This document shows positions 54,774 to 63,329 of a stretch of DNA of 64,000 nt, in pieces. Under the pieces are notes generated by a model. The model saw nothing but the letters and a program-made list of their open reading frames with translations. It did not search any database and was not told where the DNA came from. Positions within the stretch are counted from its first letter, which is position 1. Each line of letters opens with the position of its first letter. The position numbers and the translations under genes were made by a program. This DNA comes from Aristaeella lactis (lineage in GTDB: Bacteria > Bacillota > Clostridia > Christensenellales > Aristaeellaceae), in NCBI RefSeq assembly GCF_018118585.1, contig NZ_CP069421.1:744001-808000 (forward strand). The letters are read 5' to 3'.

Positions 54774-57224
54774 ATGACTGGAAAAAGGCTGCAGACAGGA
54801 GTTTTCCTGCTGATCGTGATGATGCTTCTTTGTGCTGTCCATCACAGCGCTTATTGTGATGAATCGTTCCAGGTCAGAAGGATCGGAAACATCCATCCAT
54901 ACGAGATGAATTCGTTTGAAGTTATTTCTGACCAGGAAGGCATACTGACCATCAGCATACATGACAATATCTGTGTATACAGGACCATCACACAAACAAT
55001 CGGCAAAGGCAAAACCGTCATTGAATGGGACGGATGCGGATATAATAAAGAAAGACTGTATGAAAAAACATATACTGTTACTGCGGAACTGATCACCGAA
55101 AACGGTCAGGAACACACAATATCCTTTCAGTCGCCCATAGAGTATGCAGGACAATATATACAATATGTACTGCCGTCTTCTGAATGTATTTACCTTGATT
55201 CAGCTGATGAATGGTTTCTTGAATACAGGACTGTCAAAAACGGTACCGTTGTCATATCGCTGCAGTCTGAAGAGGATGAAAACCGCTCATATTTATACAG
55301 CCAGGCAGTAACAGGCGGAAAAATATACAGGAAAACATTCGACTCGGTCATAGGGAAGAAAGTACCGGAAACAGGTACATATTCTGTTTCCGTATACGAA
55401 AAATCCAGACCGGATGACATCAGACAATTCAGAATTGACATACAAAAGGAAAAACCTGCTCAACCGGTTGTTGCTGTTACGGGAGAGATCATGCCTGACA
55501 GGTCCTCGACGGCGGATGAGCTGTGGGAAATGATGATGAAACCGTCTGTCGTTGTTGATATCGATTTTTTTAAGCATCAGGATATATACAGCGAGCCGGA
55601 CAGTAAAAGCAGATCACTCGGAACGGTTCACGGACAGACGCAGGGGCTGAAAGTGATCAGTATTGACGGCGACTGGGCACAGGTAGGAGCCTGGAATCAT
55701 GAGGAAGCAGAATACGTTGAAGGCTGGGTTCCGCTGAAAAAACTGAAGGTGGAGTATCCCCAGGGTGAATATGCCATTCTGATCGATAAAAAAGCACAGA
55801 CACTGACAGTGTTCCATCAGGGGAAACCGGTTGATACATTGCTTGTTTCCACGGGAAGAGCTGAAAAAAACAGCTTTTACCAGGAAACATCCGCGGGCTG
55901 CTTCCTGACAGGCTATCACAGGGTTAATTTTTCGACGAACGGAAAAAAATATGATTATGTCATTCAATATGACGGCGGCAACCTGCTTCATCAGACACCT
56001 TATGACTGGGGACAGCAGAAAAAGGACTTCACGCTGGGGAGGGCTTACCTTGGCGCAAAAGCTTCCCATGCATGTATCCGCATACAACCTGAACCCGGAG
56101 AAGGCGGACTGAATGCATACTGGATTTATTCCAACATTCCATACCATACGCGTGTGATGATACTGGATGATCCGGATGAGAGAAAGGCGGCAATCAATAA
56201 GCTGAAAAGAGGAAACGGGAAGCCGGATTATTCACTGATCCGCACCGATCAGGATGAATCGGTTACGGCAGATCAGGACACAGTCACAATCACTTTCGGC
56301 GGATCCTTTACTCCGGGCGGAAACCGCAAGGTGAATGCACGGAAAGACAGCTTTGCTTCGTATATAACAACGGAAGGATATGTTAAACCCTTTGACGGAC
56401 TGATGCGGTATTTTGCATCGGATGATCTTACCTGCGTAAGCCTTGGCTGTTATATGGGAAATGCCGTTGAAGACAGGGAAGAGTGGAACAATATCAATTA
56501 CGGACCAGGTGAAATCGGTGAATTGCTGAAAAATGCCTCCATAGACCTGGTTCAAATGACCGATGACAGGCTGTTTGCCAACGATGAAGCATTTTTGAAG
56601 GAGACCCAAAATGTGATCAGCGGCTGCGCCGGATCCATGGACCGGAACAGTCCGGAAACCATTACCATCAAAGGCCATCTGTTTGGGTTTGCGGGATGCA
56701 GTGAAAGCGAATATATTGCTGATCCTTCCGTTATTGATGAAAGGATCAGTATACTCAAAGAACAAAAATGTGAGAAAATTATTTTCCTGATAAGCCGGAA
56801 GGAAGATCAGGCCTTGTCTCATTCCATTGTGCAGGAGGCAATGGCACACAGATGTGTCAGGGCCGGTGCGGATCTGGTGATTGGAAACCAGCCTGTGCAT
56901 GTACAGGGAATTGAGTATATTCAGGAGGTACCTGTGATATACAGCACAGGATGTCTGCTGGACGGGAGCACATCCTCCATATCCAAAGCAGCACATGGAA
57001 TCCTGGTTCAGGCAGTTTTTGAATTTGATGAAAGGAATGCTGACAGTTTAAAGCTGAAGATTATTCCGATTATTCCGTCAGGGAATGTATCCGAGGGGAA
57101 AAACAATTATTGTCCGATTGAATGTCCGTCCGTATCATCTGAGCATAAAATCATGGAATCAATCTGGTATGATTCCACGAATGAAGCTATGGAGAAAACA
57201 GCATTCCATATCCTGAATCAGTAA
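54774..57224 (+). CDS. Exported multidomain protein: SH3-like, L,D-transpeptidase (YkuD) and CapA-like domains
   Basis: An 816-residue exported protein. A signal peptide covers residues 1-29 (VFLLIVMMLLCAVHHSAYC), then come two beta-sandwich-like segments (about 30-230) and a bacterial SH3-like segment (about 260-325: DIYSEPDSKSRSLGTV, WAQVG, GWVPLKKLK). The YkuD L,D-transpeptidase domain (about 330-470) has catalytic H432 and C434 in ASHACIRI (usual SHGCIRM). A CapA/poly-gamma-glutamate-type metallophosphatase-like domain (about 505-800) has ITFGGSFTPGG, GNHLFG-like GHLFGFAG and VIGNQPVHVQG. AGGAG lies eight bases before the ATG. It probably crosslinks or modifies cell wall; the CapA-like function is unknown. 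Confidence 0.85.
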   Translation: MTGKRLQTGVFLLIVMMLLCAVHHSAYCDESFQVRRIGNIHPYEMNSFEVISDQEGILTISIHDNICVYRTITQTIGKGKTVIEWDGCGYNKERLYEKTYTVTAELITENGQEHTISFQSPIEYAGQYIQYVLPSSECIYLDSADEWFLEYRTVKNGTVVISLQSEEDENRSYLYSQAVTGGKIYRKTFDSVIGKKVPETGTYSVSVYEKSRPDDIRQFRIDIQKEKPAQPVVAVTGEIMPDRSSTADELWEMMMKPSVVVDIDFFKHQDIYSEPDSKSRSLGTVHGQTQGLKVISIDGDWAQVGAWNHEEAEYVEGWVPLKKLKVEYPQGEYAILIDKKAQTLTVFHQGKPVDTLLVSTGRAEKNSFYQETSAGCFLTGYHRVNFSTNGKKYDYVIQYDGGNLLHQTPYDWGQQKKDFTLGRAYLGAKASHACIRIQPEPGEGGLNAYWIYSNIPYHTRVMILDDPDERKAAINKLKRGNGKPDYSLIRTDQDESVTADQDTVTITFGGSFTPGGNRKVNARKDSFASYITTEGYVKPFDGLMRYFASDDLTCVSLGCYMGNAVEDREEWNNINYGPGEIGELLKNASIDLVQMTDDRLFANDEAFLKETQNVISGCAGSMDRNSPETITIKGHLFGFAGCSESEYIADPSVIDERISILKEQKCEKIIFLISRKEDQALSHSIVQEAMAHRCVRAGADLVIGNQPVHVQGIEYIQEVPVIYSTGCLLDGSTSSISKAAHGILVQAVFEFDERNADSLKLKIIPIIPSGNVSEGKNNYCPIECPSVSSEHKIMESIWYDSTNEAMEKTAFHILNQ

Positions 57225-58339
57225 TAGATGTAATATACACATTCAAGACGGCCGTTATACAGGCGGCGTTTCCTGTCAGCCCTGCGGCCGAAGCTTCTTT
57301 CAAAAGCCGGATCTGAAGAAATCGCGCATAATTTCCATGTGGGATGTCGTTGCTTCAGGAGAAACAGGTCGTGATAAAGGGCTCGGCACTGTTTCTGATC
57401 GCTGAGCCTTTCTCCGTAGGGAGGATTACAGATAAAATATCCGTTTTCCTTATCAACGGAAAGATCCTGAAGAGCGATTTGTTCAAGGGGGATTATGCTT
57501 TCATTCAGTCCAGCCTGACGAATATGCCGGCGTGCCAGTTCAAGAGCCTCGGGATTGATATCCGATCCGCTGATGTTACGTACACGATCCGGTGCAGACC
57601 TGGAAAGTTCTTCCTCTCTGATTATCCTGAAATCGACGCCGGAGAAGCAGAGATAATCCTCCATCGCAAAATGCCTGTTTATTCCGGGAGCTCTTCCTTC
57701 AGCAAGCAGGGCGGCTTCTGTAAGAATCGTTCCTGTTCCGCAGCAGGGGTCATGCAGCGGTTGTCCGGGCTTCCAGCCGCTTAGCGAAACAAGAGCGGCA
57801 GCCAGCGTTTCACGAAGCGGGGCTTCTCCGTTCCATGTGCGGTATCCGCGGCGTGAAAGAGCATCGCCTGATACATTCAGCATAACGGCTGCTTCATCAT
57901 TTCTGATTGAAATCTGGACAGACAGGGAAGGACCGGATTCAGGAAACACTTTCCGTCCGGTTTCTTTTTTGATTTTTTCAATGATTGACTTTTTGGAGAT
58001 GGACTGGCAGTCTCTTGTGCTCATCAGGATACTTCTCGTGCACTTGCAGGAAATATCAATGGATTCATTACCGGAAAAGAAATACGGCCAGTTAACAGAT
58101 CCTACCAGCTGGAAAAGATCCTCAAAACTTTTACAGATTCCGGATGCCAGAACAATGTATAAACGGTCGCTGTAATGCATACGAAGATTACACAGATACA
58201 GTTCCTCCGCTGTTGCGGAAAAACGGACACAGCCGTTGTCCGTGCGGACATCCTGAATACCGGACTGTTTTAGTTCCCTTGATACCAGGCCTTCAAGACC
58301 AAAGGCGGCGCTGGCCTGGCAGCTGTACAGCTTTTCCAT
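57218..58339 (-). CDS. THUMP-domain RNA methyltransferase (RlmL/RlmK N2-guanosine type)
   Basis: A 373-residue protein with an N-terminal THUMP RNA-binding domain (residues 45-155) and a UPF0020 SAM-dependent methyltransferase (HDPCCGTGTILTEAALLA motif I, GSDINPEALELAR, and the catalytic NPPYGERL). It corresponds to the first half of E. coli RlmKL, which makes m2G2445 of 23S rRNA. The ATG at 58339 follows GGAGGGAG; a further upstream ATG would add five residues. It overlaps the 3' end of the transpeptidase gene by seven bases. Confidence 0.92.
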   Translation of the reverse strand: MEKLYSCQASAAFGLEGLVSRELKQSGIQDVRTDNGCVRFSATAEELYLCNLRMHYSDRLYIVLASGICKSFEDLFQLVGSVNWPYFFSGNESIDISCKCTRSILMSTRDCQSISKKSIIEKIKKETGRKVFPESGPSLSVQISIRNDEAAVMLNVSGDALSRRGYRTWNGEAPLRETLAAALVSLSGWKPGQPLHDPCCGTGTILTEAALLAEGRAPGINRHFAMEDYLCFSGVDFRIIREEELSRSAPDRVRNISGSDINPEALELARRHIRQAGLNESIIPLEQIALQDLSVDKENGYFICNPPYGERLSDQKQCRALYHDLFLLKQRHPTWKLCAISSDPAFERSFGRRADRKRRLYNGRLECVYYIYY

Positions 58340-58362
58340 AAAGCTCCCTCCCATACAGATTC

Positions 58363-58391
58363 AGTTTATCTCATATAAATCATGATGTAAA
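58363..58391 (-). promoter_or_regulatory. Promoter for the RlmL-like gene
   Basis: On the minus strand TTTACA (plus 58386-58391), a 17-base spacer and TAAACT (plus 58363-58368), 24 bases before the start codon. Confidence 0.55.
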
Positions 58392-58440
58392 GAATATCGG
58401 AGGAATACACTCCGGGTCCCCGGCAGCATACCTGACATGC

Positions 58441-58469
58441 TTGATTTACAAGGGAATGTAACGTATAAT
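58441..58469 (+). promoter_or_regulatory. Promoter for darA-holB-ricT
   Basis: TTGATT at 58441-58446, a 17-base spacer and a perfect TATAAT at 58464-58469, 36 bases before the darA ATG. Confidence 0.75.
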
Positions 58470-58504
58470 ATATTGAATATATATACGGGAGGGATGATTG
58501 ATCA

Positions 58505-58840
58505 ATGAAGCTAATCATTGCAATTGTTCAGGATGAAGATTCTTCAAAACTCCTGTCCGTATTAATGCAGCAGGGCTTTGGTGTTACCAAGCTTGCCACA
58601 ACGGGAGGCTTCCTGAAAGCCGGGAATACCACACTGCTTCTCGGTGTTGATGATAACAGGACAGATGAGGCTGTCAGCACAATAGAGTCTGTATGCAAAA
58701 GCAGAAAGCAGATATCAGCTGCGCCTTCATCCATGGCAGGCGGTATATCCCATGGTGAATATTCTTCCTATCCGATTGAAGTAACAGTCGGAGGCGCCAC
58801 GGTATTTGTCCTGACAGTTGATCAGTTTCTGAAAGTATAA
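58505..58840 (+). CDS. darA: Cyclic-di-AMP receptor DarA (PstA/YaaQ, PII-like)
   Basis: A 111-residue PII-like trimeric protein of the DUF970 family. MKLIIAIVQDEDSSKLLSVLMQQGFGVTKLATTGGFLKAGNTTLLLGV is the characteristic opening, with the TTGGFL and GNTTLL residues that contact c-di-AMP. Its downstream effector is not established. It heads a darA-holB-ricT operon as in Bacillus yaaQ-yaaR-holB-yaaT, but yaaR is missing. GGGAGGG precedes the ATG. Confidence 0.95.
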   Translation: MKLIIAIVQDEDSSKLLSVLMQQGFGVTKLATTGGFLKAGNTTLLLGVDDNRTDEAVSTIESVCKSRKQISAAPSSMAGGISHGEYSSYPIEVTVGGATVFVLTVDQFLKV

Positions 58841-58852
58841 ATCAGGATGAAA

Positions 58853-59872
58853 ATGATTTCATTTGACGATTATCTGTATCAGGGTGAAGAAATACAGTCT
58901 GTTCACCGGCAGATAAAAGAACACAGGCTTGTACACGCCCTGATGATTACCGGGGAACCGGGAACGGGGAAGAGAACCCTTGCCTTTCTGATCGCAAGGG
59001 CTTTGCTTTGCCGGGATGATCACGATATTCCCTGCGACTGCTGTGAAGGATGCAGACTGGCTGCGAGCGGGGAACATCCCGACCTGACTGTCATTGAAAA
59101 AGGAATCCCTTTGTCATCAGAAACGTCAAAGGGCCGATCCACCATTCCGGTTGAGGATATCCGGGAAATGATCAGGCAATGCAGCCGGTTTGCCTATGAA
59201 GGCGGCAATCGGGTTATTGTTATCCCGGATGCGGAGAATATGACTGTACAGGCCCAGAACAGCCTCCTGAAAATACTGGAGGAACCTCCGGCGAATACTT
59301 ACTTTCTCCTGACCTCCGGCAGGGCTGAACAAATACTGACTACTGTCAGAAGCAGATGCCGTATGATCAGGCTGGTTCCATGGGAGACTGATTATATCAG
59401 CAAACAGCTGACAGATGCAGGAATTGATCCGGCAACTGCCATGAAGGCGGCTTCCGTATCAGGCGGATCCATCGGCAATGCGTTCAGACTTGCCGCGGAT
59501 GATGAATACTGGAAACTACGGGAAGAAATCATGAATGCTTTTTTCCGGAACAGAAACAGAAGCAGCGTACTCGGCTTTTCCGCAGCGTGGAAAGACAGAA
59601 AATCCGAGGCTCCGGTTTTGTTTGAGATTCTTGAACAGTATGTTCATCAGCTTTTGCGATATCGCCTGTACAAGGAGAAAAAGGATTATCCTGACACGTT
59701 TCCTGAAGAATGGCAGGCCTTTGCTGCTTCCGCTGATATGGAAAAAATCATGCTGCTGCAGGACGGTATATCGGCAGCAAGGCAGCAGTGTGAATTCAAC
59801 GTAAATTTCCAGGCGGTTATTGAACGTTTGCTTTTACTATTTATAGGAGAAGGAGAACTATGGCAACAATAA
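58853..59872 (+). CDS. holB: DNA polymerase III subunit delta prime
   Basis: A 339-residue clamp-loader subunit. It has a P-loop-like GEPGTGKRT, a zinc module (PCDCCEGC), the IPVEDIREMI region, and the AQNSLLKILEEPPANTYFLL and TVRSRCRMI sensor motifs of the delta-prime/gamma family. The ATG at 58853 is preferred because the only AGGA stretch overlaps an alternative ATG at 58847. The stop overlaps the ricT start by 13 bases. dnaX at 15 kb encodes the partner. Confidence 0.93.
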   Translation: MISFDDYLYQGEEIQSVHRQIKEHRLVHALMITGEPGTGKRTLAFLIARALLCRDDHDIPCDCCEGCRLAASGEHPDLTVIEKGIPLSSETSKGRSTIPVEDIREMIRQCSRFAYEGGNRVIVIPDAENMTVQAQNSLLKILEEPPANTYFLLTSGRAEQILTTVRSRCRMIRLVPWETDYISKQLTDAGIDPATAMKAASVSGGSIGNAFRLAADDEYWKLREEIMNAFFRNRNRSSVLGFSAAWKDRKSEAPVLFEILEQYVHQLLRYRLYKEKKDYPDTFPEEWQAFAASADMEKIMLLQDGISAARQQCEFNVNFQAVIERLLLLFIGEGELWQQ

Positions 59873-61050
59873 TTGGAGTTCAGTTTCAGAAAAACGGAAA
59901 ACTGTATTATTTTGATTCAAACGGAATCGAAGCAAAAACAGGAGATTATATCATTGTCGATACCGCACGCGGGTATGATCTGGGAGAAGTCATCATGGGC
60001 GCGCGTGATATAGATGAGGAAAGCTGGAATACTCCCCTGAAAAAGGCGATCCGCCTTGCCACGGAACAGGATATACAGCACGGAAGGGAAAACAGATCCA
60101 AAGAAAAAGAAGCATTTACTATCTGCCAGAAGAAGATTGCCGAACATAAGCTTGAAATGAAGCTTGTTTCTGTGGAATACGCGTTTGATAACAGCAAAAT
60201 CCTTTTTTTCTTTACTGCAAACGGACGGGTGGACTTCAGATCGCTTGTCAAGGATCTTGCCTCTATCTTTAAAATGCGCATTGAACTGCGGCAGATCGGA
60301 GTAAGGGATGAAGCAAAAATGCTTGGCGGGCTGGGACCGTGCGGACGTCCCATCTGCTGCGGAACATTTCTTGATCAGTTTCAGCCTGTTTCGATCAAGA
60401 TGGCAAAAGAACAGAACCTTTCCCTCAATCCGACCAAAATCAGCGGTGTTTGCGGTCGTCTGATGTGCTGCCTGAAATATGAGCAGGAGCATTATGAGAT
60501 GACCCGTAAAAAGATGCCGAAAGTCGGCAGGGAAGTGATTACACCGGACGGAAAGGGCACAGTTACCGATCTTAATATTGTCAAAGAAACAGTATTCGTT
60601 CGTATGACGAACGGAGACACAAGTGAAATCAAGGAATATCCGCTGGAAAATATCACAAGGATTCAGGACGGCAAAACGCATTCTGAAACCAATGAGGTTA
60701 AAACGGAATCCTGCAGCGAGGACATACAGGAGGATGATAACAGGCTGCAGCCGGAAGCACAGCGTTCTGACATGAATGAAAACAGTGAAGAACTTCCAGA
60801 AAGCAAGCCGGCGCTGGCTCCTGTCCGTACGAAGAACAACATACCGGCTGATAAAAACAGGGAAAAGAACCGTAAACCTGTTCTCGGCCAGCCTGTCAGA
60901 AGAGAAAATCCCAACAAAAAGGCAGAATCCACCGAAACGAAAAACATGAACATCCGGGATACCGATACAAAAGGTAAAGAAACGAACAATCAGAATTCCT
61001 GGGCGGAAGCGCTTCAGAAAGCCATGCAGGCTATTGACAGGGATAAATGA
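59860..61050 (+). CDS. ricT: PSP1-domain protein RicT (YaaT)
   Basis: A 396-residue member of the Y-complex. The PSP1 domain (about 1-250) carries the invariant cysteines C161 and C166/C167 (GPCGRPICC) and C198, C203/C204 (VCGRLMCC), which bind iron-sulfur clusters in Bacillus. The C-terminal ~145 residues are charged and low complexity, probably disordered, and make it longer than Bacillus YaaT (275 residues). In Bacillus it works with YlbF and YmcA on RNase Y-dependent mRNA maturation. A YlbF-like gene lies at 3.4 kb here. Confidence 0.94.
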   Translation: MATIIGVQFQKNGKLYYFDSNGIEAKTGDYIIVDTARGYDLGEVIMGARDIDEESWNTPLKKAIRLATEQDIQHGRENRSKEKEAFTICQKKIAEHKLEMKLVSVEYAFDNSKILFFFTANGRVDFRSLVKDLASIFKMRIELRQIGVRDEAKMLGGLGPCGRPICCGTFLDQFQPVSIKMAKEQNLSLNPTKISGVCGRLMCCLKYEQEHYEMTRKKMPKVGREVITPDGKGTVTDLNIVKETVFVRMTNGDTSEIKEYPLENITRIQDGKTHSETNEVKTESCSEDIQEDDNRLQPEAQRSDMNENSEELPESKPALAPVRTKNNIPADKNREKNRKPVLGQPVRRENPNKKAESTETKNMNIRDTDTKGKETNNQNSWAEALQKAMQAIDRDK

Positions 61051-61054
61051 GATA

Positions 61055-61083
61055 TTGATTTCACAAAATGACGATGATATAAT
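61055..61083 (+). promoter_or_regulatory. Promoter for the ferredoxin gene
   Basis: TTGATT at 61055-61060, a 17-base spacer and a perfect TATAAT at 61078-61083, 50 bases before the ATG. Confidence 0.75.
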
Positions 61084-61132
61084 TATTTCAGTATCACACG
61101 AATGTGCGATCAAAAATGAGGAGGTAAATCAA

Positions 61133-61303
61133 ATGGCTTACAAAATTTCCGAAGAATGCATCAGCTGCGGTGCATGTGCTGCTGAGTGCCCCGTTTCCGC
61201 CATCAGCGAAGGCGACGGCAAGTATGAAATCAATCCCGAAGTCTGCATCGAATGCGGCGCTTGCGCTGACACCTGCCCGGTAGGCGCTCCTGCCCAGGCA
61301 TAA
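61133..61303 (+). CDS. 2[4Fe-4S] ferredoxin
   Basis: A 56-residue clostridial-type ferredoxin with two CxxCxxCxxxCP cluster motifs (CISCGACAAECP and CIECGACADTCP), a low-potential electron carrier of anaerobic metabolism. The ATG at 61133 follows TGAGGAGGT; in-frame codons further upstream are leader. It has its own promoter and terminator. The recombinase reading frame on the other strand runs antisense through most of this gene. Confidence 0.97.
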   Translation: MAYKISEECISCGACAAECPVSAISEGDGKYEINPEVCIECGACADTCPVGAPAQA

Positions 61304-62901
61304 GCATGAATGAAAAGAGCAGCTGCCTTTATGGCAGCTGTTTTTTTGTTAAAACAGACAGCTGAACAGATAAAAAAACCGGAAACTTTACGCTTCCGGC
61401 TTTCCTGTACACCATTTTTGTTATTATCCGAACACGGAGGGAGGGCCTCAAGCGGTACGCGCTGATTGCCTTCTATGTTATTGGTGATGATCTTCAGATG
61501 ATCATCATAAAGATAAACAGCATTGATAAAGGTTTCGATAATATGCCGGCAGAGGGCTGGATCAGATCTGTCTCCCTGGGTGAACTGATGAAGGAAGAAA
61601 ATGATACGATCCTTATCCAGGAGCTGGGACTGGGAATACTTCAGAGTTTCGATAGACACGCGGATGGACTCAGCATTATCCTCAAGGTCTTTAAGCATGG
61701 CGGAGGTGGAGGAGTTCCAGATGCCGGCGGCAATGGCTTCATTTATGTTCCGGATCTTCTTCAAAGTTTCAGCATGCTCCGCTTCCATGGCGGCAAGGGG
61801 TGAATGTTTCATTTCCTCCTGCTGAAGGGCAAGGACGGCATCAGCGGTCTGATCTATATGTTCATCAGAAAGAACGTGATCGAGAACAAAGTCAATGACG
61901 GTATCCTCCAGCCAGTCCTTCCGGACGGACTTTTTATCACAGCCTTTGCGGGCCTTGTGGGCCTGACAGGAATAATAAAGGTGACGGGCGCCAGATTTTG
62001 AGGTTCCGGAGTCACCGATCATAGCTGCGCCACAGTGACCGCAGAAGGCTTTGCTAGTGAGAAGGTAATCAACGGCGCCCTGGTCGACATGGCGGGCGGT
62101 TTTTCGTTTCATGCGCTGGGCCTCATCAAAAAGAACATTGTCGACAATGGCGGGCATACCGTCAGGTATGCGAATATCTCCCCAGATATAGGTTCCGGTA
62201 TATCGCTCGTTAGAGATGACGCGGATAATGGTTTCAGGCTTCCAGCGCTTTCCACGGGAGGAGCTCAGACCGCGAGAGTTCAGGTCCGCGCAGATCCGGA
62301 CCGCAGAAACGCCGGAAGCGTATTTATCAAAAATATAGCGGACGATGGATGCGCCATCCGGATCAATGGCATATTTATCATCAGATCCGCGAGTATATCC
62401 GAGGACTTTTGTACCATTGTAAAGGCATTTCATGGCATTGTCAGTCATGCCCCTGGTGACATTTTCAGAGAGCTGGCGGGAATACCATTCGGCGGTAGCC
62501 TCCAGCATTCCCTCCAGGAGAACACCGGCAGATCCTTCCGGTATCGGCTCCATTGCATAAAGCACACGGACACCGAACCGGCGGAGCTTGCCTTTATAAA
62601 TGGCAGAGTCCTCCCGGTTGCGTCCAAACCTGTCAACCTTCCAGGCGATGATGGTATCATATGATCCTGTTTCCGCTGCGGCGATCATGGACTGGAAGGA
62701 TGTGCGGGCGGCGGTATCCTTAAAGCCGGACTTAGCATGGTCGGCATATTCATGCACGATGGTATAGCCTTCGCGGAGGGCAAAGGCACGAATATCAGAG
62801 AGCTGCTGATCGATTGATACATCCCGCTGGCCGGCGGAGGAATACCGGGCATAAGCAACAGCCGTCCGCGGAGAGCAGGAAGGGGTTTTCTGCTTTTTCA
62901 T
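61138..62901 (-). CDS. Large serine recombinase (site-specific integrase/resolvase)
   Basis: A 587-residue reading frame. The N-terminal resolvase domain has the catalytic serine in YARYSSAGQRDVSIDQQL and IIAWKVDRFGRNRED. The recombinase domain (about 160-260) and a zinc ribbon (CGHCGAAM ... YYSCQAHKARKGC) follow, then a coiled coil around 350-420. The family part ends near residue 500. The last ~85 residues read antisense across the ferredoxin terminator and gene and look non-native. The ATG overlaps the stop of the upstream gene by two bases of a shared ATGA. It probably integrates and excises the element here. Confidence 0.92.
   Translation of the reverse strand: MKKQKTPSCSPRTAVAYARYSSAGQRDVSIDQQLSDIRAFALREGYTIVHEYADHAKSGFKDTAARTSFQSMIAAAETGSYDTIIAWKVDRFGRNREDSAIYKGKLRRFGVRVLYAMEPIPEGSAGVLLEGMLEATAEWYSRQLSENVTRGMTDNAMKCLYNGTKVLGYTRGSDDKYAIDPDGASIVRYIFDKYASGVSAVRICADLNSRGLSSSRGKRWKPETIIRVISNERYTGTYIWGDIRIPDGMPAIVDNVLFDEAQRMKRKTARHVDQGAVDYLLTSKAFCGHCGAAMIGDSGTSKSGARHLYYSCQAHKARKGCDKKSVRKDWLEDTVIDFVLDHVLSDEHIDQTADAVLALQQEEMKHSPLAAMEAEHAETLKKIRNINEAIAAGIWNSSTSAMLKDLEDNAESIRVSIETLKYSQSQLLDKDRIIFFLHQFTQGDRSDPALCRHIIETFINAVYLYDDHLKIITNNIEGNQRVPLEALPPCSDNNKNGVQESRKRKVSGFFICSAVCFNKKTAAIKAAALFIHAYAWAGAPTGQVSAQAPHSMQTSGLISYLPSPSLMAETGHSAAHAPQLMHSSEIL
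61320..61347 (+). terminator. Terminator of the ferredoxin gene
   Basis: An 8-bp stem (CAGCTGCC at 61320-61327, GGCAGCTG at 61333-61340) with a five-base loop and a seven-T run. Confidence 0.92.
61372..61399 (-). terminator. Minus-strand terminator inside the recombinase 3' end
   Basis: On the minus strand a CCGGAA/TTCCGG stem (plus 61394-61399 with 61379-61384) with a nine-base loop is followed by a seven-U tract (plus 61372-61378). It would end recombinase transcription about 230 bases before the nominal stop codon. Confidence 0.65.
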
Positions 62902-63317
62902 GGCTGCACCATCAAATCATAAAGCGGAGAATAAACGGGGACAGAGTGAAGTCTGACTGTTCCCATATCAAGATCAATCCACAGATCGCCGGCGTTATCA
63001 AAATAGCCTGTAAAAGAATTACCGTTTTCATAAACAAAATACAGAACATTATTAGATTCAGCAATCGTAACAGGGATTGTTCCGGAATTTGTAAAAACAC
63101 CGGAGAAGCAAGTAATAGAGTTTACATATGCTTTTTGAGAGTCTTTCAAAAAATAAATATCAAGACAATAAGAATCGAAGTCAAAAGAATTACCTTTTCC
63201 GCCCGAAGCAGAAGAAGCATCAATAAACAACGAATAATGAGAAGAAACAGAAACGGTGTCAGCAAGGGCGGAGGAACAGAACAAAAAGACTATAAGTAGA
63301 CAAAACAGCTTTCTCAT
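62898..63317 (-). CDS. Small uncharacterised exported protein of the mobile region
   Basis: A 139-residue protein with a clear signal peptide (MRKLFCLLIVFLFCSSALA, cleavage before DTV). The mature ~120 residues are beta-rich with serine/glycine/aspartate-rich strands (SSASGGKGNSFDFDSYCLDIYF) and two cysteines that could form a disulfide. AAGGAG precedes the ATG. It lies between the ImmA-like gene and the recombinase, overlapping the latter at ATGA. No family is recognised. An exported protein in this position is unusual. Confidence 0.75.
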   Translation of the reverse strand: MRKLFCLLIVFLFCSSALADTVSVSSHYSLFIDASSASGGKGNSFDFDSYCLDIYFLKDSQKAYVNSITCFSGVFTNSGTIPVTIAESNNVLYFVYENGNSFTGYFDNAGDLWIDLDMGTVRLHSVPVYSPLYDLMVQP

Positions 63318-63329
63318 AACAATAACTCC

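Noticed and set aside
59917-61113. 398-codon minus-strand frame opposite ricT
   Set aside because: It is hydrophobic-phenylalanine-rich translation of the antisense strand of a well-supported gene.
61308-61371. Repeated CAGCTG motifs near the ferredoxin terminator as possible recombination sites
   Set aside because: They are accounted for by the terminator stem and a chance palindrome; without the other element end an attachment core cannot be defined.
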